Positions 11,121 to 26,796 of a DNA stretch of 64,000 bases are shown here, one piece after another. Source of the DNA: Tupaia tana (lineage: Eukaryota > Chordata > Mammalia > Scandentia > Tupaiidae); NCBI GenBank assembly GCA_026018925.1, contig JAKSZU010000012.1:41021218-41085217 (forward strand), given 5' to 3'. The translations under genes and the position numbers were made by a program. Every line of letters starts with the position of its first letter. Position 1 is the stretch's first letter. A model generated the notes under the pieces. The model worked only from the letters and a program-made list of their open reading frames with translations, searched no databases and had not been told where the DNA came from.

Positions 11121-11495
11121 AGATGCAGTGACAGACCATCCACAGAGTTCTGCCAGACCCCGTGGTTCTAGAGCCCAGTTACGTGCCCCAAGATGCTATG
11201 TGTGACCTCTGATTAGGGTTCCAAGTCAAACCTCGGAGCTGGAGGTGTGGACACCGAAGGAGTGTCATACTACCCGCATGTTGTAGGGGACTGTGTGAGG
11301 CCTAGGGAAGAAGGGACTGGGGGTGTAGGGTTGGGTAGCCCTCTTTGTCTCCTTCCCTTCCTTGAACAAGAGCTGAAGATTTGGTTTGTTTTGATCAATG
11401 CCATGTCCTTGGTGCCTAGCACAGTGTCTGGTGCACACTAACCACTCAATAGACGTTTACAGAATAAATGTGATGAATGAATGAATGAAATGAAT

Positions 11496-11746
11496 GGGAA
11501 CCAGCAGTTGGCGTAATGGCTATGTCGCTGGACTCCCATGTAGCCAACCGTGGTTCAAGTCCCGGACCTGGTGGCTTAAACTCACGCCGTGCGCGTGTGC
11601 GTGCGTGCCCAAGATCCTGAGAGGAGAATGGAGGAGAAGGGATTGTGGTGTGGCCATCCCTCCTGGGGTATGATTTCTCACTTTCTGTCTCTGTCTGTCT
11701 TTCTGGTGAGTGCATGTGCCCTATGGCAAAAAAACTTCTCAAAAAA

Positions 11747-11814
<68 letters not shown>

Positions 11815-11816
11815 AA
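11496..11816 (+). repeat. Family A SINE with (GAAA)n tail
   Basis: Full-length copy whose A tail has expanded into a GAAA microsatellite at about 11740-11816 (about 18 units). Confidence 0.93.
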
Positions 11817-11971
11817 TTAATGAACTCCCTCCAATTGCTCACTCATTCATTCATTTACTTGCTCAGTTACACCTCCTGGCTAGCACCCAGAGAGGGCTGG
11901 GCCCAGGACCTCAATTCCTGGAAGGACCTCTCAACTTGGTAGGAGGGAGATACAGACCAAGATAAGGCTTG

Positions 11972-12370
11972 GGGGCCAGCAGGGTGGCATGGTGGTTAAG
12001 GCGCTGGGCTCCCACATGGCCAGCCACGGTTTGAGTTTCAGATCCTGTGGCTTGAAAATCATGCTGGGCACATATGCCCAAAATCCCAGGAGGAGAAGGG
12101 ATTGCAACAGCCCCCCCCTCTTCTGGGGGGAGTGTATTTTTCAACTTCCCTTCTCACTGTCTCTCTCCTGTGATTGCATGTGCCCTATGGCAAAAACCTT
12201 AAAACAAGGGCCAGCAAGTGGTTAAGGTGTGAACTCCCACATGGCTGACCACAGTTTGAGTCCTGGACCTATCAGCTTATTTTCTCATTTTCTCTCTCTC
12301 TCTCTCGTGAGTGTGCATGCCCTATAGCAAATTTTAAAATGATAATAATAAAAAAATATACTAAAAAAAA
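11972..12370 (+). repeat. Older long SINE followed by a family B SINE
   Basis: A long copy at about 11972-12205 and a short copy at about 12206-12370, head to tail in sense orientation. Confidence 0.8.
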
Positions 12371-12399
12371 CTTAAAGTGAGTTTGGGAATTATATGAAG

Positions 12400-12935
12400 T
12401 AAGCTTCTGGGAGCACAGAATAAAATTTCAGGCAGCATCGATGGATTCAACATGACGACACTGAGCCTGAACTGAATGAAGACGTGGGAAATTTTCTCGC
12501 AGAGTATAGCGGGACTGCCGCTGCTGAGCAGAGATTCTGGAGAGCACTGTGTCCCTGCATCCCTGGCATGGCAGATCTAAAGCAGTGAGCATGCTAGGTG
12601 TGGCCAGAGAGCACTGCAAGCAAGAGCTGGGGCTGTGCGGCCTGCACTGCGTATTTGATGTCTTGGTCTCCGACCTGACCGAGATGGCGTGCGCTTTCCT
12701 TCCTCTTTGTTGATGTCATTGACCACGAGCACAGACTCATCCAAAATGGACATGATTTGCTGGCTTTGGAGTGCCAGGGCTGCTGTGAAGTGAGTAACTT
12801 TCTCCAGAGGCTGCAGCTGCTGTACATCACTACTCACCGTGACCTGCTGCCCTACGTCACCCTCCAGAGGAGACGGGCTGTGTGCCCCAATCTTGTAGAC
12901 AAGTACCTGGGGGAGACAGCAATTTCCTATGCCAC
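12400..12935. other. Unassigned block, possible fossil coding or retro sequence
   Basis: A non-SINE island. On the minus strand about 12620-12930 reads as ordinary-looking protein (for example DVQQLQPLEKVTHF, then QSQQIMSILDESVLVVNDIN). The frame is then lost around 12690, and a neighbouring frame continues as HLGQVGDQDIKYAVQAAQPQ. I do not recognise the protein. It may be a frameshifted processed pseudogene or chance. Confidence 0.25.
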
Positions 12936-12939
12936 ACTG

Positions 12940-13256
12940 AAATCTCTCATTCTCCTCCTGGGATTTTGGGCATTTCTGCCTGGCACGATTTTCAGCCACT
13001 GGGCCCGAGACTCAAACCATGGTCTACCACATGGGAGTCCAGTGAGCGATGGAACCACTACACCATCTGCGGGCCCCCAAAACCCCTCCTATTTTTTTTT
13101 TTTTAAAGAATTATCTATTTTAATTTATTTTAAAAATTTGAGCAGAGAGAGACAGAGAGAGAAAGTGAGAAAGCAAGCCACCAGGTCTGAGACTCAAACC
13201 ATGGTCGGCCATGTGGGAGTCCAGCACCTCAACCACCGCACCACCTGCCAGCCCCA
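12940..13256 (-). repeat. 5'-truncated long SINE and family B SINE, antisense
   Basis: 12940-13078 is antisense, lacks its 3' tail and ends 'atctgcgggcccc'. 13096-13256 is a short family B copy, antisense. Confidence 0.75.
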
Positions 13257-13408
13257 CCCTTCCCTTTTAAAGGAAAAGACAAAGGAAAGTGCAAGTGGTA
13301 TTCCCCACTCCTCCCTGTACCCACGTGGTGCCTGGGTTTCTTTTTTCTCTTTCCCATTCACTCTCCAATGTGTGTCTCTAAGCCACCTTTCCACAAAAGA
13401 CAATCATA

Positions 13409-13560
13409 GGGCCAGCAGGTGGCGTGGTGGTTAAAGGCGCTGGATTCCCACACGGCTGACAGTGGTTCAAGTACTGGACCTGGTGGCTTGCCTTCTCACT
13501 TTCCCTTTCTCTCTCTGCTCAAATTAAAAAATAATAACAAATAAAATTAAATAAATAATT
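13409..13560 (+). repeat. Family B SINE
   Basis: Sense head 'gggccagcaggtggcgtggt', CT tract, then 'gctcaaattaaaaaataata'. Confidence 0.85.
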
Positions 13561-13575
13561 CTTTTTTATTTTTGA

Positions 13576-13768
13576 AGAGGTTTTTGCTATAGGGCGTGTG
13601 CGCTTGCCAGAGAGACAGAGAGAGACAGAGAGATAGGAAGATCCCGAGAGGAGAATGGAGAAGGGATTGCGGCGTGGCCATCTCCCCTGGGGGGTGATTT
13701 CTCGCTTTCTATCTCTCTTTGTCTCTCTGGCAAGCGCACGCGCCCTATAGCAAAAACCTCTCCAAAAA
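13576..13768. repeat. Inverted duplication of a family A SINE tail (hairpin)
   Basis: Left arm 13576-13636 is antisense SINE 3' end ('ggtttttgctatagggcg'). The loop 13637-13708 is sense SINE body. The right arm 13709-13762 is the same SINE end in sense orientation. No tRNA-like head is present. Confidence 0.85.
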
Positions 13769-13817
13769 AATAAAAATAAAAATAATTATTAAAAAAACAT
13801 ATAAAAAGCAGAGTCTA

Positions 13818-14055
13818 GGGAACCAGCAGTTAGCGTAATGGCTATGTCGCTGGACTCCCACGTGGTCGACCGCGGTTCGCGTCTCGGACCCGGTGGCTTA
13901 CAACTCACGCCGGGCGCGTGTGCGTGCATGCCCAAGATCCCGAGAGGAGAATGGAGGAGAAGGGATTGCGGCGTGACCATCCCCCCTGGGGGGTGATTTC
14001 TCGCTTTCTGTCTCTATGTCTCTCTCTGTCTGTCTGGCGAGCGCACGCGCCCTAT

Positions 14056-14093
<38 letters not shown>
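13818..14093 (+). repeat. Near-consensus family A SINE with target duplication
   Basis: A CpG-rich, little-decayed copy with a 35-base A-run. It is flanked by 'aaagcagagtcta' on both sides (ending 13817 and 14103). Confidence 0.95.
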
Positions 14094-14094
<1 letters not shown>

Positions 14095-14248
14095 CAGAGT
14101 CTACAGAGCATAGTCTTTGTAAAGGATTGAACTGAACATTGCTTTGGGATGCTTTGAAGGGTTATCTCAATACTTCTGGCTTTATGGAGGCTTTATAATT
14201 TTGTCTGGAAAAAAAAAAAAAAGGACTGTTGAATAAGGGAGCTATGTG

Positions 14249-14498
14249 GGGACCAGCAGTTAGTGTAATGGCTATGTCGCTGGATTCTCATGTAGTCGAC
14301 CACGGTCCGAGTCCCAGACCCGATGGCTTAAATTCATGTTGGGTGTGTGTGCGTACGTGCCCAAGATCCCGAGAAGAGAATGGAGGAGAAGGGATTGCAG
14401 CCTGGCCATCCCCCCTGGGGGGTGATTTCTCGCTTTCTGTCTCTCTGTCTCTGTCTTTCTGGCAAGTGCCCATGCCCCATAGCAAAAACCTCTCCAAA

Positions 14499-14533
<35 letters not shown>

Positions 14534-14545
14534 AATAAAATAATC
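14249..14545 (+). repeat. Family A SINE with (AAAT)n tail and target duplication
   Basis: Full-length copy; 'agggagctatgtgg' duplicated at 14236-14249 and 14546-14559. Confidence 0.93.
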
Positions 14546-14659
14546 AGGGAGCTATGTGGAAGGTGGGACTCTAGGTGTATTTTGGAAATTAATCATCACC
14601 CTCTTCCAAATTATAGAATGTTCACAAGAGAAACTGTGATCCTCTCCATTCTCTCCTGG

Positions 14660-14762
14660 TCTCTGGTGCTGTTTCTCCCTCCATTCCATGGCTTGGAGCC
14701 TCTGCCTGGTGTGACTGCTGCTTTTTCCCACGGCCAATAAAGAAGAGGTTGCCAACTAAAAT
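14660..14762. repeat. Unnamed dispersed block, copy 1
   Basis: Shares an ordered set of segments with 15731-15845 ('ccctccattcc/tgtggctgga', 'tg/atgtg/gctgctg', 'agaagag'). Probably an unannotated old interspersed repeat. Confidence 0.5.
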
Positions 14763-15198
14763 ACACTCCCCCCTGAAGTGGGGAAGGAGGAGTGTCCCCC
14801 TTTCCCTCCATGTTCGAGTGAAAATGAATAATATCTCCTGCAGCCCTTTCTGCCTTTGTTTTCTTGTGGCTTGGGCGAAGGACGTCATAGGTGGCAGTAG
14901 TCATTGATACCAACTCTTCCTTTTTCCTCCCCCTTGTCTCCTCCTATTCTCAAGCTCGCGGAGGGGGGCTGGGACGTGCACTGAGTGTTGCAATTTTATC
15001 TAGGTAGGGAGGCGTGCTGAGTGAGCCAGGAGACTCAGAATGAGAGCCAAGACGGGCTGGCACAATACCCTCTCCCTCAGGTCCCAAAGGAGACATGCAG
15101 ACATGGACTTTATTAAATATGTTTTCAATGCCAGTGAGGCCCAGCCCTCACCATAACTTCAATTTTCAAGAAATAGTGTTTATATAAAATGTCATCTT

Positions 15199-15458
15199 GG
15201 GACTAGCAGTTTGTGTAATGGCTATGTCACTGGACTCCCATGTAGTCGACTGCGGTTCGCGTCTCGGACCCAGTGGCTTAAACTCATGCTGAGTGCGTGT
15301 GCATGTGTGCCCAAGATCCCTAGAGGAGAATGGAGGAGAAGGGATTGTGGCGTGGCCATCTCCCTGGGGGGTGATTTCTTGCTTTCTGTCTCTCTGTCTC
15401 TCTCTGTCTTTCTGGCAAGTGCATGCGCCGTATAGCAAAAACCTCTCAAAAAAAAAAA
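15199..15458 (+). repeat. Family A SINE
   Basis: Full-length copy with 'gtcatctt' before and after. Confidence 0.92.
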
Positions 15459-15469
15459 GTCATCTTTAT

Positions 15470-15712
15470 TTTTTTTTTTTAATTTTGTGAGAGGGTACAC
15501 ACTCACCTGAGAAAGACAGAGAAGAGAAAGCACCCCTCCCATGGGGGACAGTCACTCTACAATTCCTTCTCCATTTCTCTCTCCTTTTGGGATTTTGGGC
15601 ACACAAACACACATCCCCATATTTCTCAAGCTGCAGTGTCAGAAGTTCAACCACACAGCGGGCCATGTGAGACCCAGTTGCCTCACCTACCACGCCACCA
15701 GCCGGCCCAAAT
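15470..15712 (-). repeat. Older long SINE, antisense
   Basis: Antisense copy starting with a T-run and ending in the head 'accacgccaccagccggccc'. Confidence 0.75.
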
Positions 15713-15730
15713 GCTACCTTTCTGGAACTG

Positions 15731-15945
15731 GCCTCTGGTGCCGCTCCTCTCTGCCTCCCTCCATTCTGTGGCTGGAATCCTCCTCCTGATGTGGCTGCTG
15801 ATTTTCACTACAGTGAATAGAGAAGAGACAGTTCTGGGAGTAAAGTGAGAATCTGGAGGCCCAAGGGTTAAGTGGGGGTTTGGTGCCCAGGACATTCGAG
15901 AGGGGCAGAACCAGAGTCAGGAGGCCCCAAATAGCATGGGTAAGG
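15731..15945. repeat. Unnamed dispersed block, copy 2
   Basis: The first part matches 14660-14762. The second part ('tctggaggcccaagggttaa', then 'cccaggacattcgagagggg') matches 19110-19225 upstream of EFEMP2. Confidence 0.5.
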
Positions 15946-16085
15946 GCAAGGAGTCACTGGGGCTGTAGAAGTCAGTAGAGGTGTTCTCAGGAGGCGATTC
16001 CAAGGGGCAGGCCTGCCTAGGCCTAATAGTGCAAACATGGACATTCAGATCCAAGTTGGAGCCACCATCTGTGAACTGAGTCATC

Positions 16086-16355
16086 TTTTTTTTTTTTTTT
16101 TTCTTTTTTGGAGAGATTTTCGCTATAGGGCGCATGCGCTCGCCAGACAGAGAGAGACAGAGAGACAGAAAGTGAGAAATCACCCCCCGGGGGTATGGCC
16201 ACACCGCAATCCCTTCTCCTCCATTCTCCTTTTGGAATCTTGGGCACGCACACACACGTACCCGGCGTGAGTTTAAGCAACCAGGTCCAGGACTCGAACT
16301 GTGGTCAACTACATGGGAGTCCAGCGACATAGCCATTATGCTAACTGCTGGTCCC
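16086..16355 (-). repeat. Family A SINE, antisense
   Basis: T-run, 'gagattttcgctatagggcg' and, at the end, the head 'gctaactgctggtccc'. 'agtcatctt' is duplicated on both sides. Confidence 0.93.
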
Positions 16356-16703
16356 TAAGTCATCTTCTTCTAGGCCTTAGCTCCTCATCTCCAAGTGGCA
16401 ATGACCTTTCTCCTCAGCAAGGCTTGAGTGAAATGACACTTAAAGTGGAGCTCCTACTACCCTGGCTGACACAGAGTGAGTGTTTATATGGAAGGTCCTT
16501 ATCACTCTGATATGGGACAAATAGCCCAGAGAGTCTTGGAGTTCGAATCCTGTCCTTACTACTCTGGCTGCTCTCGGGACAAATCTTTCAGTCTCCCTTG
16601 TCTGTGAAAAGGAGTGATAGCAGCACCCCTTCCCTGGCTTGTCAGGAGGATTGCGTTAAGTACACCAGTCCCTGCAACAGTCAGATCTTGATAATTAAGA
16701 GCC

Positions 16704-16734
<31 letters not shown>

Positions 16735-16967
16735 TAAGGTTTTTCTCATAGGGTATCTGTGCTTACCAGTGAGACAGAGACAGAAAAAGTGAGAAATTAC
16801 CTCCCAGGGAGGATGGCAATCCCTTCTCCTCCATTTTTACCTGGGATTCTGGGCAGACATAAACACCTGTCTGGCATGAATTTCAAGCCACTGGATCTGA
16901 GACTAGAACCTCAGTCAACCATGTGGGAATCCAGCCTCTTAACCACTATGCCAACTGCTGGCCCCTA
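16704..16967 (-). repeat. (TTA)n and older long SINE, antisense
   Basis: An ATT microsatellite at about 16704-16733 forms the A-tail side of an antisense copy ending 'ccaactgctggcccc'. Confidence 0.8.
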
Positions 16968-16976
16968 TTTTTATAA

Positions 16977-18410
16977 ATTTTTAATAACAGCTTTATTGAG
17001 CTGTAGTTCACATATCAAATTCATTCTTCAATGGTGTACACTTCAGCGGTTTTTAGTATATGTGCATAATGGCACATCCATCAGCACTTTCTAATTTCAG
17101 AACACTTTTGTCATCCCCAAAGAAATCTCATGCTCATTAGCAGTTACTTTCCATTTCCTCCTTTCCCTAGCAACCATTAATCTAGTTTTGATCTCCATAG
17201 ATTTGCCCATTCTAGATATTTCATATAAATGGAATATACGGCCTTTTGTTTCTGGCTTCTTCCACTTAGCAGGGGGGATTCAAAAATTTGTAAAAAAAAA
17301 TGGAATTACACTTCAAATTTATTTTTAGCACAACAAAAATTGAAATCCAGGCACCAGCAGGTGGGGCAGTGGTTAAAGGCCTGCACTCCCACATGGCAGT
17401 TCATGGTTCGAGTCCTGGACCTGGCAGTTTGAAAATCACATCCAGTGTATAAGCATGTGTGCCCAAAACCCCAACAGGAGAATAGAGGAGCAGGCATTGT
17501 ACTGTAACCATCCCCTCTGAGGGGTGATTTTTTCATTTTGTCTGTTCCTGTCTCTCTCCAGTGAGTGCATGCACCCTGTGATAAAAACTAATACATAAAA
17601 CTGAAATTCATACATAGTTTTTCACATGCATTTATCATGAATTTTTTGAAAACCCTTCATATTTTCAAAATGCATCCATATTCTTTTATTTTAAAAGAAT
17701 TATTTTATTTAACTTTATTTATTTATTTTAATTTGACTGGAGAGGGACAGAGCGAGAGTGAGAAGAGAAAGCAAGTCACCAGGTCCAGGACTTGAACCAC
17801 GGTCGGCCATGTGAGACTCCAGCATCCTTAACCGCCATGCCACCTGCTGATCCCCTCCATGTTCTAACATGTATCAGTACTGTATTTCTTTTTATGGCTG
17901 AATAATAATCCATGCCATTTGAATGTACCACATTTTGGTTCTCATCAACTGATGGATATTGGTTTGTTTCTACATTCTGGATCTTACACTGCTATGAACA
18001 TTGTGTACAGATTTTTTTGTGTGTGCATACGTTTTCTTTTAAAGACAAAAAAGATAATTATTTAATTTATTTATTTCACATGAGTTTTGCCAGAGAAAGG
18101 GAGGGAAAGTTAGAAACCAAGTCACCAGGTCCAGGACTCGAACCACAGTATCCCATGTGGAAATTCCAGCACCTTAACCACCACGCCACCTGCTGGCCCC
18201 GTATACGTTTTCAATTCTCCTGGATATATTACCTCTGAGTGAAATTGCTGGATTATGTAGTAACATTTTTAGCAACTGCCAGACTCTCTTCCACAGCACT
18301 GCACCACTTTACATTCCCACCAACGGTGTATGAGTGTTCCAATTTCTCAATATCCTCGCCAACACTTGTTGTTGGCTGTCTTTTTGGTTTTAAAGAACTA
18401 TTATTTCTAA
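16977..18410 (-). mobile_element. Old L1 LINE 3' region, antisense, split by three SINEs
   Basis: The unique segments (about 16977-17345, 17600-17690, 17858-18042 and 18200-18410) read in order as the reverse complement of the L1 ORF2 end and 3' region. They include the familiar 'atttcatataaatggaatat', 'ttttatggctgaataataat' and 'ttacattcccaccaacggtg' passages. Insertions are a long SINE (+, 17352-17600) and family B copies (-, 17690-17858 and 18042-18200). Confidence 0.8.
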
Positions 18411-19090
18411 CCTCTTCATCCCAGCTGCTGGGAAGAAGGCGCTGGCGGTGCGCAGGGTGGTTTGAGGAGAGGCTCAGAAATTCATCCTGAATTCAAGGGC
18501 TCACCTCTGGACCAACCAGCACTTCCCTTCTTGGCACGATGCCACCTCGGGGCCACGTTGAAGGCGTTCGTGGGGATAAGCGGTGATGTGAAAAGGAAGG
18601 AAGCGCCTAGCGATTCCCGCAAGCAATCTGGCCCCAGACAGGGGATCCCTGGACACGCAGCCCCTTCCCGTCTGGCCCCGCCCTGAGACGTGGGCACAGA
18701 GGCGCCCCACCCCTTCCTGGGAGCCGACTCCGCCCCCGAGGACAAACCGTTCGCTAAGGGAACGCGGCGGAAACCCGCGTCGGGTTGCGGGTGGGAAGAG
18801 GGTCGAGAAACATTGGTTTGCTCGGGACCCTGCAATCTTGCGTGCCCAAATTCAGCCCTGCCGGTCTTCTCAGGGGCTTCCATTCATTTGGTGCCAAAAT
18901 GGATTTGCTCCCCCGCCCCAATCTGTTGTAATAGATTTTCTGATGGAGAGCGCGGGGGAGGCCGTGCTGAATGAAGTGAAGACCTGGCTGAAGACAGCCG
19001 TGGGGGTGGAGGGCAGAAGAGAAAAGGATGGACAGTTTCGGGCTTGAGAACATCTGGAGGGTCTGGATGAAGTGTTGGGACCGTCTAGAA
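18411..19090. other. Unique sequence upstream of EFEMP2
   Basis: Moderately GC-rich, non-repetitive DNA with scattered CpGs and no recognisable gene. It probably contains distal promoter sequence for EFEMP2. Confidence 0.35.
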
Positions 19091-19340
19091 TGGCTGGGAG
19101 CACAGAATAAAATTCTGGAGGAAGTAAAATGTGGCTCTGGAGGTCCCAGGATTAGGTGGAGTCTAGGTGCGCAGTACATTCCACGAGGCGCAGCATGAGT
19201 CTGGGGGCTCTGGGATTAAGATGTGGATGCACGGGATGGGATTCCGGGGCGTTGATTAGGTAGGGTCCAGGTACACAGGATGGCATTTTCGGTAAGGGTC
19301 TGAGAGCCCCATGCTGAGTCTGGGGGCCTGACACCAAGTT
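19090..19340. repeat. Imperfect ~60-bp tandem repeats / dispersed block copy 3
   Basis: 'ggctctggaggtcccaggat' (19132), 'gagtctgggggctctgggat' (19197) and 'gagtctgggggcctgacacc' (19316) recur at roughly 60-65-bp steps or multiples of that. The region also aligns with 15840-15910. Confidence 0.5.
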
Positions 19341-19971
19341 CAATGGGCCCAGAATCCAGCGTTGGTGGACCCTGGCCCAACGCCGGGAGGCGGCCCCGGG
19401 CGGCGCCGCGGGGGACCGGGTGGGGGCCTGTGGCCGGCCGGGGGCGGAGAAGTGGGGGGTCGGGGTCCCTCCCCCTGGCGCGGGCTCAGGAATCCGCCGA
19501 AGGGCGGGCAGAGGCGCCGGGGTGGGCCGCGCTGCGGCTGGCGGGCGGGCGGGGGGCGCTTCCTGGGGCTGCGCGTCCAGGGAGCTCCGCTGTCCGCCCG
19601 TCCGTCTGCCCGCAGGCACAGCCTAAGCCAGCCGAGTCGCCGGAGCCGCGGGGCCGCGGGGGCGTCGTGGGCCCAAGTGAGTGGCCTTCCGTGGGGGGAG
19701 GGTGCAGGCCGGAGTCTCGGCCCAGTCGGCTGCAACGCAGAGCAGAGCCGAGAGGCCCGCGCTCCTTGGCGGCGCCGCTGGGGGACCGGGCGGGGGCGGG
19801 GCGACTCTGGGCGGGTGGGCCTGGGACCAGGGCCTGCGAGAGGAGTCGGCCCCTAGCTGTGGGAGGCTGTAGAGCCCCAAACATGATCCTGAGTGGGAGA
19901 CGTCTGGGACGGGGGCAGGGGATGCGGGGTGTCGTGGCAGAGGCCCCTGACCCCTACCCACCACCCCCCAG
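19340..19971 (+). promoter_or_regulatory. EFEMP2: EFEMP2 CpG-island promoter and non-coding exon 1
   Basis: Very GC- and CpG-rich. A likely non-coding first exon ends at 19676 with a consensus donor (CAA/GTGAGT), joining the coding exon whose acceptor is at 19971. The transcription start cannot be placed from sequence alone. Long open frames here on both strands are a by-product of base composition. Confidence 0.7.
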
Positions 19972-19978
19972 CCCCAGG

Positions 19979-25913
<5,935 letters not shown>

Positions 25914-26049
25914 GGAGGGGGTGAAAAACCCTCAGGGAGTGGGAGGAAGGGGGCCACCCTCCCTCAGCCCCCTGTGGCCAAGGAGCTTGGGGCTCAGGGA
26001 TGTGTTCTGCTCAAAGGGAAGATGTTGTGAAGGGCAGAAAAAGAAAGGC

Positions 26050-26055
26050 AATAAA
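26050..26055 (+). promoter_or_regulatory. EFEMP2: EFEMP2 poly(A) signal AATAAA
   Basis: Canonical AATAAA 137 bases after the stop codon. Confidence 0.85.
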
Positions 26056-26329
26056 GGAGTGCTGGTGCCGAGGGGGTGGGTCACACTGCAGCAAACCTCA
26101 GACTGGGGAAAGGGCCAGGCTCACAGAAGGCAGGCAAATCTACCTAAAGGGGGGCTCTGTGCTCCAGCTGAGAGGACCCTGCTGATGGGAGCCAGGAGCT
26201 ACATACCACACATGAGCTTCAGAATCACTGGGAGGGGTGGAGGTAATGAGGTGTGCAGGCTTTAGGCTCCAGCCCAGAGATCTGGCCTTGGCAGGTTTGC
26301 AGGGTGCTTGAGAAACTCCCTGTGGACAG

Positions 26330-26430
26330 TGCCAGGAGGCCCTGGGTTCTGGTCCTAGCTCTGCCTCAAATTATACATTTGGATAAGCCCTGGTAGCTCC
26401 CTGAGCCTGTCTTCCAGTCTAGGAAATGAG
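26330..26430. repeat. MIR-like fragment between EFEMP2 and MUS81
   Basis: 'ctgggttctggtcctagctc' and 'gtctaggaaatgaggtaacc' are typical MIR text; short and diverged. Confidence 0.5.
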
Positions 26431-26498
26431 GTAACCATACTGTTAGTGGTTTTCAAGCTTTTCTTTTCCAAGCTACAGAACCTCTTTTCAAAGGAAAT

Positions 26499-26504
26499 TT
26501 TATT
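26499..26504 (-). promoter_or_regulatory. MUS81: Likely MUS81 poly(A) signal AATAAA (minus strand)
   Basis: TTTATT on the plus strand, about 295 bases beyond the MUS81 stop. It faces the EFEMP2 signal about 445 bp away. It is the best candidate rather than a certainty. Confidence 0.6.
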
Positions 26505-26796
26505 TGCTCGAGGACCATCTGATTATATAAAGCAGACTCAAAGTTGCAATGCCCCACTGACTCTGTTGTCCTGGCTGGTAACCCCAAGGTCCTGAAGGTC
26601 TTGGTTTAAAAACCATCAGACCAAGTGGTCTCCCCATTTCCTCAGTATTTTCCAAGGCCCCCGGCATCTCTTCTGAAACATGTAAGTCTGCAAACACTTA
26701 GATTTTCATTATAGCCCAGAAGATCCTGGTTGAAAGGCAGGTTAGCCTGGGTGAGTGGGTGAAGTGGCAAGGGTAGTGTCTGTCTCATGGTGTAGA

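Noticed and set aside
13818..13900. tRNA gene at the SINE heads
   Set aside because: The heads have A- and B-boxes but no matching 3' acceptor strand, and they continue into the SINE body. They are retroposed promoters, not tRNA genes.
16977..18410. Active LINE
   Set aside because: Only the 3' part is present; it is full of stops, split by SINEs and strongly diverged.
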